A stretch of DNA of 64,000 nucleotides from Xenopus tropicalis (lineage: Eukaryota > Chordata > Amphibia > Anura > Pipidae), in assembly GCF_000004195.4 (NCBI RefSeq), contig NC_030683.2, positions 7,206,411 to 7,270,410 on the forward strand, written 5' to 3'. Every line of letters begins with the position of its first letter. Position 1 is the stretch's first letter. The notes under the pieces are model-generated. The model did not search any database and had not been told where the DNA came from. It saw only the letters and a list, made by a program, of their open reading frames with translations. Positions 35,001 through 43,575 of this stretch are shown here, piece after piece. A program made the position numbers and the translations under genes.

Positions 35001-36116
35001 GCGTGAGAGATGAAGTATCCCTGGTGCTTCCAGATAACGTAGTGGAAGGCTCGGGACATGCACACATCACTGTGCTAGGTTCTAGAGCTTAGGAAACTGA
35101 GAAAGACGTGTGGTACTAAAAGCTACGATTGGCAAATTGTGTATGAAATTTGGAAAAATGCGTTATGGGCCCAGGACAGTGCCGCCAGTGGTCTCTTTTT
35201 GGCCACATACATTAAAATGACCCCTTATACACAACTCTGTGGGCAAAGCATTGGTTTGGTTGAACCCAACATTTTTCGCACTTCACTGTATGTCGCGTGT
35301 GCAGGTGTTGTCATTTATAGGCCCACAAAGGAATCGGGGTTCTCTTTGTGTTCCATGTCACACCCACATAGGTTTGCAACAACTAAATAAAATGCAAAGG
35401 GTGTAGGAGGCAGCCAACTCCATACGTGTGTGACACAATGAAGGCCAAGAACAATCTCTATAGAAAAGAATCAACCGGAGAGCCTTCCGTTGAAGCACAA
35501 CTTGGTACGGTTATTAGCACAGCACAACATGTTTTGGAACACGCTGGTACTTCCTCAGGTGCCAGAACAAACTCTATCATCTTTCTACATTGGCCTCGAT
35601 CACACAACCACATTTATTCAGGTAGACTTGAAATCAGTATTCTGCCGGATTCTGTTGATGTCTCTGAGTGTGTAGTCTTGTCAGAGAGACCATAGATCCA
35701 GCATTTTGTTGCGATTATTAATTATGTGCCTTATTACTATGTATATTTAATAGGTGATGTTTTGGGCAACACCATCTCTAATCTGGGAGATCTTCTGCAA
35801 TTGCCTTATGGATGTGGAGAGCAGAATATGGCACAGTTTGCTCCAAATGTCTATGTTCTAGAGTATCTGCAGAGCGCTAAGGCACTAACACCTGAAATAA
35901 AGGACAAGGTTCTGAATTACTTGACTACAGGTAGGTGGATGTTGGCAATGTACTACCCTGAGTAAATGGGTAAGGATCTATAAAGGGGGTATAAAGAGGG
36001 TCTGGTCATTACCTGGGTCAATCATCCCTTACAGGGTACCAGCGGCAGCTGATGTTTAAGCATGATAATGGCGCCTACAGTGCATTTGGAAAGAAAGATG
36101 AAGAGGGCAACACATG
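10972..36116 (+). CDS. Alpha-2-macroglobulin family protein, copy 1 (25 exons, C-terminally truncated)
   Basis: Secreted broad-range protease trap of the A2M/ovostatin/PZP type: a protease cuts the bait region, the thioester reacts and the inhibitor folds around the enzyme. I traced 25 exons with consensus splice sites and unbroken phase, giving 1016 codons without a stop. In order they cover the signal peptide (1-18), MG1 ending [12 protein letters not shown]2-MG6, the bait region after Cys676 (about 677-712), FFPETW (715-720), and the thioester PYGCGEQNM (Cys951, Gln954). The last exon found ends [10 protein letters not shown]. The remaining TED, CUB and receptor-binding parts (about 11 exons in mammalian A2M) are not found before copy 2 begins at 47.1 kb. 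Probably a 5' partial duplicate; the open frame argues it decayed late or is still used. Which A2M-family orthologue it is (a2m, a2ml1, ovos) cannot be decided here. Confidence 0.92.
11570..11630 (+). other. Conserved pseudo-exon in intron 1 (copy 1)
   Basis: 61 nt between a pyrimidine-rich TTTACCCTTAG acceptor and a perfect GTAAGT donor. If included after exon 1 it would add ALPYKPV and then TGA, and shift the frame. The same exon with both splice sites is kept in copy 2 (47864-47924), inside about 270 bp of unusually conserved intron. It could be a poison exon or just a repeat carried along by the duplication. Confidence 0.4.
12398..12581 (+). CDS. A2M copy 1 exon 2 (MG1)
   Basis: Reads [20 protein letters not shown] to HCYPFQ. 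The two Cys match the first disulfide of human A2M's MG1. It differs from copy 2 by only three residues (Asn/Asp, Ser/Thr, Gln/Lys). Confidence 0.92.
13456..13762. mobile_element. hAT MITE with TSD, intron 2 of copy 1
   Basis: Termini CAGGGATTCTCAACC and GGTTGGGGAAAACTG. Flanked by ACCTACAG / CCCTACAG (7 of 8 bp). The homologous site in copy 2 (about 50360) is empty and reads ATTGCCCTACAGCTTATG, so insertion followed the gene duplication. Confidence 0.85.
13958..14117 (+). CDS. A2M copy 1 exon 3 (MG1 end)
   Basis: [20 protein letters not shown] to the family hallmark [11 protein letters not shown] at the MG1-MG2 junction. Phase 1 at its end. Confidence 0.93.
14594..15329. mobile_element. T2-like MITE with internal duplication, intron 3
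   Basis: The left end TATAGGAATACTGTCATGGG and the right end CAGTATCCCTTTAA are inverted and TTAA-like. Two direct copies of about 185 bp (14738-14928 and 14987-15170), each starting CAGCAGAACAATGGGAAGGG, lie inside, separated by a C-run. Confidence 0.55.
15540..15592 (+). CDS. A2M copy 1 exon 4 (MG2 start)
   Basis: [18 protein letters not shown]; 53 nt, phase 1 in and 0 out, as in copy 2. Confidence 0.9.
16339..16359 (+). CDS. A2M copy 1 exon 5 (21-nt micro-exon)
   Basis: Encodes YPLVELL between TCTTGCAG and GTAAGA. Aligns with PLVYIQ of human A2M and is identical in copy 2. Confidence 0.88.
16610..16772 (+). CDS. A2M copy 1 exon 6 (MG2)
   Basis: [20 protein letters not shown] to SQSFIVAEY. 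Almost identical to copy 2 over the exon and about 70 nt of the following intron: a probable gene-conversion tract. Confidence 0.93.
17195..18758 (+). mobile_element. Tc1-like transposon, decayed, intron 6 of copy 1
   Basis: TA at 17193-17194 and 18759-18760 bracket long inverted repeats starting CAGTGGAGGAAATAATTATT. Transposase pieces in order: an HTH region from 17560 ([20 protein letters not shown]), a second frame from about 17790 ([20 protein letters not shown]), and a DDE domain 17981-18442 with [14 protein letters not shown] and DLNPIENLW. It is broken by frameshifts near 17790, 17950 and 18440. The right inverted repeat lacks about 35 bp present in the left one. No active enzyme can be made from this copy. 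Confidence 0.95.
18986..19428. mobile_element. T2-type foldback MITE with TTAA duplication
   Basis: TTAA at 18986-18989 and 19425-19428. Termini AAAGGAACAGTAACACCA and TAGTGTTACTGTTCCTTT. Much of the interior is palindromic (GGGGGCAGCCATTTAAATTG and its complement). Nested in LINE copy 2. Confidence 0.88.
19440..20165. repeat. 85-bp minisatellite in LINE copy 2
   Basis: About 8.5 units carrying CTAATGTATCAGCCAGTACC and GGGGGGATCCCACAACTTCC. G-run length varies. On the minus strand this is the LINE's VVGSPP...SVVLADT coding end plus a linker; open frames across it are artefacts. Confidence 0.92.
20450..20710. mobile_element. Foldback MITE, intron 6
   Basis: Inverted ends GGGCCAGATTCAATTCAGTG and its near-complement, flanked by AAT on both sides. 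A second inner inverted copy of the same end is visible (20510 and 20640). Confidence 0.65.
21021..21105 (+). CDS. A2M copy 1 exon 7 (MG3 start)
   Basis: [20 protein letters not shown] to FHLEVCG. The Cys of VCG normally pairs with a Cys in exon 9, which this copy has lost. Confidence 0.92.
21436..21720. repeat. Dispersed repeat rich in CGACTTTTTCG, copy 2
   Basis: Shares its first half with 8816-9110. Internal units of about 29-33 bp contain GACTTTTTCGTAGCCATTA. Intron 7. Confidence 0.7.
22159..22294 (+). CDS. A2M copy 1 exon 8 (MG3)
   Basis: [20 protein letters not shown] to LGTAQEIH. Only about 22 of 46 residues match copy 2, the most divergent of the exons compared, yet the frame is open in both. 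Confidence 0.9.
22435..22744. mobile_element. hAT MITE with TSD, intron 8
   Basis: Ends CAGTGATCCCCAACC and GGTTGGGGGCCCCTC. Flanks ATGTAGAT / ATGTAGAC (7 of 8). Confidence 0.8.
23257..23350 (+). CDS. A2M copy 1 exon 9 (MG3), shortened by 18 nt
   Basis: Compared with copy 2 (TDDRGCFTKDIDL..), copy 1 has lost 14 nt just inside the exon. With the ancestral acceptor (AG at 23251-23252) the frame breaks. With the next AG, 4 nt downstream (23255-23256), the exon is 94 nt and reads [20 protein letters not shown], in frame. The net loss is six codons, including a Cys. Acceptor choice is inferred from frame only. Confidence 0.75.
23390..23980. repeat. Internally duplicated AT-rich repeat, intron 9
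   Basis: Two or more units of about 180 bp sharing ATTGCAAAAATGTGTGGGGG, AACCATGAAAAATTTGTG and a trailing GGTGGTT(T/G)GAG. No coding signal. Confidence 0.6.
24116..24222 (+). CDS. A2M copy 1 exon 10 (MG3-MG4)
   Basis: [20 protein letters not shown] then [16 protein letters not shown]. The first half differs strongly from copy 2; the second half is conserved. Confidence 0.92.
24783..24947 (+). CDS. A2M copy 1 exon 11 (MG4)
   Basis: [20 protein letters not shown], then [20 protein letters not shown] to MVSLT. It contains a potential N-glycosylation site (NIT) and is 55 codons in phase 0. Confidence 0.93.
25032..25246. mobile_element. Palindromic MITE, intron 11
   Basis: Inverted ends GGGATGCACCGAATCC and GGATTCAGTGCATCCC, flanked by TA. 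The interior is also partly palindromic (GATTCGGCC and its complement). Confidence 0.75.
25455..25800. repeat. 59-bp minisatellite, intron 11 of copy 1
   Basis: Six units plus a degenerate seventh: TATCCTGCCCAGACAGAGGG, AAAGGTGAGGGG, ACATACAGAATGACTAACAG. Homologous to the expanded array in intron 11 of copy 2. Confidence 0.92.
25926..26132 (+). CDS. A2M copy 1 exon 12 (MG5)
   Basis: [20 protein letters not shown] to DHLSFFYI. The first 16 codons differ from copy 2; from [10 protein letters not shown] onward the DNA is nearly identical and stays so into the intron (conversion tract). Confidence 0.93.
26714..26786 (+). CDS. A2M copy 1 exon 13
   Basis: [20 protein letters not shown] to SGP, phase 1 at its end. 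Intron 12 (26133-26713) shows nothing recognisable. Confidence 0.9.
27287..27432 (+). CDS. A2M copy 1 exon 14 (MG5-MG6)
   Basis: Acceptor CTCTCTAG, then [20 protein letters not shown] to [10 protein letters not shown]. An AG 8 nt further in is ruled out because it would break the frame. Confidence 0.9.
27785..27940 (+). CDS. A2M copy 1 exon 15 (MG6)
   Basis: [20 protein letters not shown] to [12 protein letters not shown]; matches the CALRAVDQSVLL block of human A2M. Confidence 0.93.
28211..28366 (+). CDS. A2M copy 1 exon 16, with furin-like RAKR site
   Basis: [20 protein letters not shown] to [14 protein letters not shown] at residues 636-639 (28298-28309) fits the furin rule R-X-K/R-R and is followed by LKR. 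Human A2M has no such site in this segment, which lies before the bait region. Confidence 0.92.
28563..28745. repeat. Short tandem repeats, intron 16
   Basis: Four units of about 15 bp (CCAATGTGCCTGTG), then two units of about 46 bp starting TTCCAAACTATTTCCGCCAT. The remainder of intron 16 up to 30054 has one dispersed repeat and no exon. Confidence 0.85.
29500..29915. repeat. Probable T2-type dispersed repeat, intron 16
   Basis: Begins near TTTAAAGGAAAACTAGTTTA (29490s), with CAGGAAGTGATG and GGGGCGGCCCTTAGTACTTA inside. Composition and start resemble Xenopus T2 MITEs; the right border is unclear. Confidence 0.4.
30055..30175 (+). CDS. A2M copy 1 exon 17 (start of bait region)
   Basis: [20 protein letters not shown], then [32 protein letters not shown] aligns with FTNSKIRKPKMC of human A2M, so the bait region starts after Cys676. 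It offers RR, K and R sites for trypsin-like proteases and F, Y and L for chymotrypsin-like ones. Confidence 0.9.
30547..30634 (+). CDS. A2M copy 1 exon 18 (end of bait region)
   Basis: [20 protein letters not shown], then [15 protein letters not shown] marks the end of the bait region, as in all A2M-type proteins. Confidence 0.92.
30695..30855. repeat. 35-bp tandem repeat, intron 18
   Basis: About 4.5 units of TACTGATTGGGCTTCTGTAG plus GCTGCTGTGTATATG. Confidence 0.9.
30939..31164 (+). CDS. A2M copy 1 exon 19
   Basis: [20 protein letters not shown] to [17 protein letters not shown] and FxxxxLPYSVV are family signatures. NLT is a possible glycosylation site. Its GTAAGT donor is the first bases of the following minisatellite. 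Confidence 0.93.
31165..31830. repeat. 33-bp minisatellite starting at the exon 19 donor
   Basis: About 20 units of AAGTACGGGGGTACGGCAGG plus GGGTCTGGAGAGAC. The donor GTAAGTACGGGGG is itself a variant of the unit. Because 33 is a multiple of 3, several frames stay open for hundreds of codons; these are artefacts. 31831-32916 holds no further exon. Confidence 0.93.
32917..33040 (+). CDS. A2M copy 1 exon 20
   Basis: [20 protein letters not shown], then [25 protein letters not shown] aligns with HCICANG of human A2M; NIT is a possible glycosylation site. Confidence 0.92.
33138..33785. repeat. 94-bp minisatellite, intron 20
   Basis: About seven near-identical units beginning GTTTGCTCATAGCCTGTACA and ending CAGCAGGAACAGCCCCCTAA. 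Very low divergence suggests recent expansion. Confidence 0.93.
33996..34117 (+). CDS. A2M copy 1 exon 21
   Basis: [20 protein letters not shown] to VQKTILVK. Confidence 0.92.
34432..34483 (+). CDS. A2M copy 1 exon 22
   Basis: [17 protein letters not shown]; matches PEGLEKETTFNSLLCPS of human A2M. 52 nt, phase 1 out. Confidence 0.9.
34995..35078 (+). CDS. A2M copy 1 exon 23
   Basis: [20 protein letters not shown] then GHAHITVL. Introns 22 and 23 (34484-34994 and 35079-35753) contain no other exon I can support. Confidence 0.92.
35754..35930 (+). CDS. A2M copy 1 exon 24: thioester domain
   Basis: [40 protein letters not shown] to [12 protein letters not shown] is at 35810-35824; Cys951 and Gln954 would form the beta-cysteinyl-gamma-glutamyl thioester. 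Confidence 0.96.
36035..36116 (+). CDS. A2M copy 1 exon 25, last exon found
   Basis: [20 protein letters not shown] then KDEEGNTW, ending in phase 2 before GTAAGT. The next exon should begin with LTAFVLK-like sequence; none is visible up to 47.1 kb. Confidence 0.93.
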
Positions 36117-36623
36117 GTAAGTATGTTCTCCTCTAAGATCTGAACAATAAAAGTGTTTTGGCATTCGTTCCCTGTCAAGGCAAATCTTTTTGGTTGTTCT
36201 TCAACATTAGTCTATGTTCCACATGAGCTATGTAACTCTCTGCTTATTATTCCCCGTAGAGATAACATTGGAGAGGGCCCGGTGAGAGGAACCAGTTCTA
36301 TCTCTCATAGTCCCACAGTGTGAACACCCCCACACACACAATTTGCCCTCTCCATATAGACCTGTTAGTAGTGCCCCCTTGGGGTGGAGCACTTCAGTGT
36401 TAAGAAGGAAACATCCTGGAGGTAAAAGAGGTTGAGGGTTGGGGAGGGGGGGTTGATCTAAGAACAAACAGACTTCTAGAACAGCTCTTAACTTTTTTAA
36501 AAAGAACTTTTAGTCATTCAGAGGAACTGAGCAAACACAAAAAGAAATGGCTACTAGTAAGTACATGTACATTTCATGACCGGTAATAAGAGCTTTTGTT
36601 CTTATTTAAGTTTCATTGTCCTT

Positions 36624-36760
36624 TAAAGGAGAAGGAAAGGTTAAAAACTAAGAAAGCTTTATCAGAAAGGTCTATGTAAATACAGCCATAAGCACTCACA
36701 GTAATGCTGCACTGAGTCCTCTATCAAAAGAAACACAGGACATTCAGTGCATTAAGCTGC
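36624..36760. mobile_element. T2-like MITE fragment
   Basis: Starts TTTAAAGGAGAAGGAAAGGT and breaks off where LINE copy 3 begins. Confidence 0.4.
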
Positions 36761-36762
36761 TA

Positions 36763-39036
36763 AGCAATGCCCTCCTCTTTAAGCAATGCCAGGCAGCGGC
36801 TGTAGGGCAAACAAGGTTTTGAGCTGTAGTAAATGGGGCATAGATTCCCGGGAGGGGGGGTTATTCTTCCCCTTTACAGAGCGCTGGTAAGGCCCCATCT
36901 AGAATATGCTTTTGGTCTCCAGTGCTCAAACGGGACATTATTGAGTTAGAGAGGGTCCAGAGAAGGGCAACTAAGCTGGTAAAGGGCACGGAAAGTCTCA
37001 GTTATGGGGAAAGACTGGCCAAGTTGGGTCTGTTTACACTGGAGAAGAGGCGCTTAAGAGGTGACATGATAACTATATATAAATATATAAAGGGATCATA
37101 TAATAACCTCTCTAATGTTTTATTTACCAGTAGGTCCTTCCAACGGGCACGAGGGCACCCACTCCGTTTAGAAGAAGGGAGGTTCCATTTAAACATTCGG
37201 AAAGGATTTTTTACAGTGAGAGCTGTGAGGTTGTGGGATTCCCTCCCCGAATCAGTCGTACTGGCTGATACATTATATAACTTTATATAGGGGCTGGATG
37301 GATTCTTAGCAAGTGAGGGAATACAGGGGTATGGGGGATAGCTCTCAGTACAAGTGAGGGAATACAGGGGTAGGGGGATAGCTCTCAGTACAAGTGAGGG
37401 AATACAGGGGTATGGGGATAGCTCTCAGTACAAGTGAGGGAATACAGGGGTAGGGGGGATAGCTCTCAGTACAAGTGAGGGAATACAGGGGTAGGGGAGA
37501 TAGCTCTCAGTACAAGTGAGGGAATACAGGGGTAGGGGGGATAGCTCTCAGTACAAGTGAGGGAATACAGGGGTATGGGAGATAGCTCTCAGTACAAGTG
37601 AGGGAATACAGGGGTAGGGGGGATAGCTCTCAGTACAAGTGAGGGAATACAGGGGTATGGGAGATAGCTCTCAGTACAAGTGAGGGAATACAGGGGGGGC
37701 CGTAAGGGGAAGGGAGGGATAGCTCTCAGTACAAGTGAGGGAATACAGGGGTATGGGAGATAGCTCTCAGTACAAGTGAGGGAATACAGGGGTAGGGGGG
37801 ATAGCTCTCAGTACAAGTGAGGGAATACAGGGGTATGGGGGATAGCTCTCAGTACAAGTGAGGGAATACAGGGGTATGGGAGATAGCTCTCAGTACAAGT
37901 GAGGGAATACAGGGGTAGGGGGATAGCTCTCAGTACAAGTGAGGGAATACAGGGTATGGGGAGATAGCTCTCAGTACAAGTGAGGGAATACAGGGGTATG
38001 GGGAGATAGCTCTCAGTACAAGTGAGGGAATACAGGGGTAGGGGGGATAGCTCTCAGTACAAGTGAGGGAATACAGGGGTAGGGGAGATAGCTCTCAGTA
38101 CAAAGTGAGGGAATACAGGGGTAGGGAGATAGCTCTCAGTACAAGTGAGGGAATACAGGGGTAGGGGAGATAGCTCTCAGTACAAGTGAGGGAATACAGG
38201 GGTAGGGAGATAGCTCTCAGTACAAGTGAGGGAATACAGGGGTAGGGGGGATAGCTCTCAGTACAAGTGAGGGAATACAGGGGTAGGGGAGATAGCTCTC
38301 AGTACAAGTGAGGAATACAGGGGTAGGGAGATAGCTCTCAGTACAAGTGAGGGAATACAGGGGTAGGGGGATAGCTCTCAGTACAAGTGAGGAATACAGG
38401 GGTATGGGGGATAGCTCTCAGTACAAGTGAGGGAATACAGGAGTAGGGGGGATAGCTCTCAGTACAAGTGAGGGAATACACGGGTAGGGGAGATAGCTCT
38501 CAGTACAAGTGATGGAATACAGGGGTAGGGGAGATAGCTCTCAGTACAAGTGAGGGAATACAGGGGTAGGGGAGATAGCTCTCAGTACAAGTGAGGGAAT
38601 ACAGGGGTAGGGGAGATAGCTCTCAGTACAAGTGAGGGAATACAGGGGTAGGGGGATAGCTCTCAGTACAAGTGAGGGAATACAGGGGTAGGGGAGATAG
38701 CTCTCAGTACAAGTGAGGGAATACAGGGGTAGGGGAGATAGCTCTCAGTACAAGTGAGGGAATACAGGGGTAGGGGGGATAGCTCTCAGTACAAGTGAGG
38801 GAATACAGGGTTATGGGAGATAGCTCTCAGTACAAGTTGCCCCAGGGACTGGTCCGATTGCCATCTTGGAGTCAGGAAGGAATTTTTTCCCCTCTGCGGC
38901 AAATTAGAGAGGCTTCAGATGGGGTTTTTTGCCTTCCTCTGGATCAACTAGTAGTTAGGCAGGTTATATATAGGCATTATGGTTGAACTTGATGGACGTA
39001 TGTCTTTTTTCAACCCAACTTACTATGTTACTATGT
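36763..39036 (+). mobile_element. 5'-truncated LINE, copy 3 (best preserved)
   Basis: Open from 36922 to 37290: [74 protein letters not shown]. This is the reverse-transcriptase C-terminus of a CR1/L2-like non-LTR element. A 42-bp minisatellite follows, then the tail with TTGAACTTGATGGACGTATG and a microsatellite-like TACTATGTTACTATG end. It follows the last A2M exon by about 0.6 kb. Confidence 0.85.
37305..38838. repeat. 42-bp minisatellite in LINE copy 3
   Basis: About 36 units of AGTGAGGGAATACAGGGGTA plus GGGGAGATAGCTCTCAGTACAA, with one odd unit near 37690 carrying GGCCGTAAGGGG. Each unit has three G-runs of three or more. Confidence 0.95.
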
Positions 39037-39208
39037 TAAACATTGTCTGTTTCTGTAGCCACGACAAGTAGCTGCTACTAGTAGCTCTGTGTGGCTTCAC
39101 CCATATACATAGAGTACCTCATACCTGTTTTAACACCTATATTAGTGCTGGGGGTAATAATACACAAAGAATTAGCATTTACCTGTACAAATATACAGTA
39201 TTAAGAGA

Positions 39209-39399
39209 CAGGGTCGGACTGGGCCGCCGGGACACGAGTTAAATTACACACACTCGGGTGAAGACGTCGGGTGGGGGGCGCTGCGAGGGGGCCCCTCCGG
39301 GGGGGGTTGAGAGACTTAGGGGACGCAGCCGGCGGAGGCACCTGCAGGGCGCCTGGGGCGGGAGCCCCGGTGGGCCCTTCACCCCCCAGTCCAACCCTG
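39209..39399. mobile_element. Short GC-rich hAT MITE with perfect TSD
   Basis: Ends CAGGGTCGGACTGG and CCAGTCCAACCCTG, flanked by TTAAGAGA at 39201-39208 and 39400-39407. Confidence 0.85.
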
Positions 39400-39689
39400 T
39401 TAAGAGATGAAAATGGCAGGTATATGTTTGTAAAAGGAACGACCCCGGGGGGGAATTCTGTGAGGGAATCCCTTCCCCTTCCTCCCCTGCAAGTTCCTGA
39501 TAAGGAGAGGTTGGTGTTTTTGTATGATTCTCTATTCGCTTATCTAATGGCTCTCCCTGTATCTGCTGCTTTCTCTGTTCAAAATTACCTCACAAACCAT
39601 GTAAGCAGCTCCTCCCCTCACACAGGGAGCCCCTCCCCTAACTCCCAGGCTCCCTTGCAACAATTTCCTTTCAAAATAAAAACTCTGTG

Positions 39690-41310
39690 TAACCTCTATT
39701 TCAGCTCAATAGCTGCCTTCCCCGACTAGTACTAGTAGAACATGGGTTACACTGTACTCTCTCACCCAGAATGGGCCTTCGCTAAGTGGAAGAGGAAGGG
39801 GAGGGGGTTGTGCAACTACACCTCTCTTGCTGCTATGCAGAAAAATAAAAACAGAGGGCGCCAGAGTGGTTCTGGTACAGGCTACACCTGCCTGTATCTA
39901 ATGCCTCATTCACAGGGCCCTGTTCCCTGCCTATAAACTAAATATTAATGTTGGTACCATCAGATTCTCCTAAATGAGCCCATACGTTATCTCTAAATTG
40001 TGGGGGAAAAAATTGTCCTATTTTTGGACTGAAATCCAAACTAACTAAAAGCCTGTTTATGGCGAAACGTGGGTGACAGCCGGTGTGGCCTAACTCCTCA
40101 GTATAACAGGGCAAACCCCTGCCAGTACCGGTCTTCACCGACGCCCTTTTGGGGCCCCGGAACTTTCTGCTGCGGAACCTGCACACGTCAGAGTAAGGGC
40201 CTGGAGAAACAAAAAAGCATTGCGTTTGGTCAGTTTAACCAATTGTTTTCCGATACCCTCAACATAAAAAAAACGTCTGGTACTGTTGGCAACTAGAAAA
40301 ACCGTTTAGGAACCTGACGCCACCATTAAAAAAATAGCCTATAAATTAAATATTAATGTTGGCACCATCAGATTCTCCTAAACTAACCCATACGTTATAC
40401 CTAAATTGTGAAAAAAAAATTGTCCTTGTCTTCCACGTAAAACACTGGACTGGAATTCAAAAAGTCTGTTTATGGCGAACTGTGGGTGACAGTCGGTGTG
40501 GCCCTAACTCCTCAGTATAACAGGGCAAACCCCTGCCAGTACCGGTCTTCACCGACGCCCTTTTGGGGCCCCGGAACTAGCTCTGCCCTAACTGCCTTAC
40601 ACCCCTATAGTGGTACTGGGGCTACAGCTGCCCCTATCTAATGCCCCATTAGGGCCCCTGCCCCGGGCTCCCAGCACCCACCCAGCCTGTTCCTTAGTCT
40701 GAAGCAAACAGGAAGCTGCCACTCCTTTCCCAGAGCTATAGCAAAGTGAGGCAGGAAGTGGTCACATCCCTGCTAGCCAATAGCACACATACGTACATGA
40801 ACCCACTTAGATACATTCCCTTCTGCCCAGCGACTAAGGGAACTGAACCTGTAGGGATTTAAAGCCATAGGGGCCATTTAACCCTACGGGTCCCTACATT
40901 TGCTTTACTTCTGTTGGTCAAAATGGGAGGCAGTAAAGCTTGTGCCCATAACAGATATAAAGATACAGAGAAGTCAGTGCGCCCCATGCTAGTAGTGATA
41001 AATAAATATAACTGAGGCAAAGTGCAAACAGGCCAAACCCCTGTAGGGTCCCACTAACAACACTGCTCCAATCACTTTGTAGGAAATGTGTAATTTCCCC
41101 GCACTCTGTGTTATCTATTCTCCATCCAGTTCTATCCAACCGCAATATTCCTTCATTAAACTAACGAAGGGGCGGGACATGCCAGGCACAGAAGCCGGAA
41201 GAGGCAGCCGGCAGTGTAAGGGTGCGGGTGGGGAGGGCGAGCGGAACCCAAACCCACCCGCAAGTGATGTGCTGAGGCCCAAATCTGCCAGCCATACATC
41301 ACTAATAGAA
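39690..41310. repeat. Left arm of large inverted repeat
   Basis: Blocks reappear as reverse complements in 42640-43545: CTCAATAGCTGCC to AGAGGGCGCCAGAG (39690-39870), GGCGAAACGTGGGTGACAGC to CAGAGTAAGGG (40050-40200, and again 40470-40575), and CAGCTGCCCCTATCTAATGC to GGTCCCTACATTTG (40600-40905). Block order differs between arms. A fourth block (41141-41310) is instead repeated directly at 43576. No coding frame was recognised. Confidence 0.8.
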
Positions 41311-41338
41311 ACATAGATAGATAGATAGGTAGATAGAT

Positions 41339-41377
<39 letters not shown>

Positions 41378-41421
41378 GATTGATTGATAGATAGATAGAT
41401 AGATGATTGATAGATAGATAT

Positions 41422-41463
<42 letters not shown>

Positions 41464-41669
41464 GAAAGATAGATAGATAGGTAGATAGATAGGTAGATAG
41501 ATAGATAGGTAGATAGATAGGTAGATAGATGATCGATAGATAGATAGATAGAGAGATAGATAGATAGATAGATAGTAGACAGATAGATAGATAAATAGAT
41601 AGATAGAGAGATAGATAGATGATAGATAGATAGATAGATAGATGATAGATAGATGATAGATAGATAGAT

Positions 41670-41719
<50 letters not shown>

Positions 41720-41728
41720 CAGATAGAT

Positions 41729-41762
<34 letters not shown>

Positions 41763-41771
41763 CAGATAGAT

Positions 41772-41810
<39 letters not shown>

Positions 41811-41834
41811 GATAGATAGATAGACAGATAGATA

Positions 41835-41866
<32 letters not shown>

Positions 41867-42069
41867 TAAGTAGACAGATAGATAGATAGATAGATAGATA
41901 GATGATAGATAGATAGATAGATAGATAGATAGACAGATAGATAATAGATAGATAGATAGATAGTTGACAGATAGATAGATAGATGATAGATAGATAAATA
42001 GACAGATAGATGATAGATAGATAGATAGATAGATAGATAGTAGACAGATAGATGATAGATAGATAGATA

Positions 42070-42109
<40 letters not shown>

Positions 42110-42116
42110 TAGACAG

Positions 42117-42147
<31 letters not shown>

Positions 42148-42174
42148 GAGAGATAGATGATAGATAGATAGATA

Positions 42175-42239
<65 letters not shown>

Positions 42240-42303
42240 TATAGATAGAGATAGATAGATGATAGATAGATAATAGATAGATAGATGATAGATAGATAGA
42301 TAG

Positions 42304-42334
<31 letters not shown>

Positions 42335-42345
42335 GATAGATAGAT

Positions 42346-42419
<74 letters not shown>

Positions 42420-42426
42420 TGGATAG

Positions 42427-42462
<36 letters not shown>

Positions 42463-42481
42463 ATAGATAGATAGATAAATA

Positions 42482-42514
<33 letters not shown>

Positions 42515-42529
42515 AGATAATAGATAGAC

Positions 42530-42566
<37 letters not shown>

Positions 42567-42573
42567 TGGATAG

Positions 42574-42608
<35 letters not shown>

Positions 42609-42640
42609 GATAAATAGATAGATAGATGATAGATAGATAA
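41311..42640. repeat. (GATA)n satellite-like tract, 1.3 kb
   Basis: About 330 tetranucleotide units, mainly GATA with scattered GATGATA, GACA and GTAGATA variants. It sits at the centre of the inverted repeat and is preceded by CACTAATAGAAACATAGATA. Confidence 0.97.
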
Positions 42641-43545
42641 AAAAAAATGTAGGGACCCGTAGGGTTAAATGGCCCCTATGGCTTTAAATCCCTACAGGTT
42701 CAGTTCCCTTAGTCGCTGGGCAGAAGGGAATGTATCTGAGTGAGTTCATGTACGTATGTGTGCTATTGGCTAGCAGGGATGTGACCACTTCCTGCCTCAC
42801 TTTGCTATAGCACTGGGGAAGGAGCGGCACCTTCCTGTTTGCTTCAGACTAAGGAACAGGCTGGGTGGGTGCTGGGAGCCCGGGGCAGGGGCCCTAATGG
42901 GGCATTAGATAGGGGCAGCTGTAGCCCCAGTACCACTATAGGGGTGTAAGGCAGTTAGGGCAGAGCTAGTTGATAGGGAATCAGGATAGAGAATTCCCTG
43001 AGGGATCCACTATGGGGTGCGGCGTGGGGGAAGTGAGATTCCTGCCAGTCTGTACTCAGGGGAGTGTCAGTCTGTATTACACTCTCTGGCGCCCTCTGTT
43101 TTTATTTTTCTGTAAGGCAGGAGGAGAGGTGTAGTTGCACAACCCCCTCACCTTCCTCTGCCACTTAGCGAAGGCCCATTCTGGGTGAGAGGTACAGTGT
43201 AACCCATGTTCTACTGGTACCAGTCCGGGAAGGCAGCTATTGAGCTGAAATAGAGGTTACAGTGCTTTGAAGTTCCTCATATTTTTGTGCAAACAAGGGG
43301 CAGAGCAAAGGCAAAATTGACTAAAACTAATCCTTTACTCTTCGTTCCTTCTGGTCCTTACTCTGATGTGTGCAGGTTCCCTGTCAGTTCCGGAGCAGAA
43401 AGTTCCGGGGCCCCAAAAGGGCGTCGGTGAAGACCGTACTGGCAGGGGTTTGCCCTGTTATACTGAGGAGTTAGGGCCACACCGACTGTCACCCATGGTT
43501 CGCCATAAACAGGCTTTTTAAATTCCAGTCCAGTGTTTTATGTGG
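42640..43545. repeat. Right arm of large inverted repeat
   Basis: Reverse complement of the left-arm blocks. It begins TGTAGGGACCCGTAGGGTTA immediately after the GATA tract and ends in TTCGCCATAAACAGGC. Confidence 0.8.
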
Positions 43546-43575
43546 AAGAAAAGGATAATATTTTTTTTTCAACGG

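Noticed and set aside
39271..39729. 152-codon ORF in GC-rich DNA
   Set aside because: Starts inside a hAT MITE with defined TSD and runs into the inverted repeat; no similarity to any protein I know.
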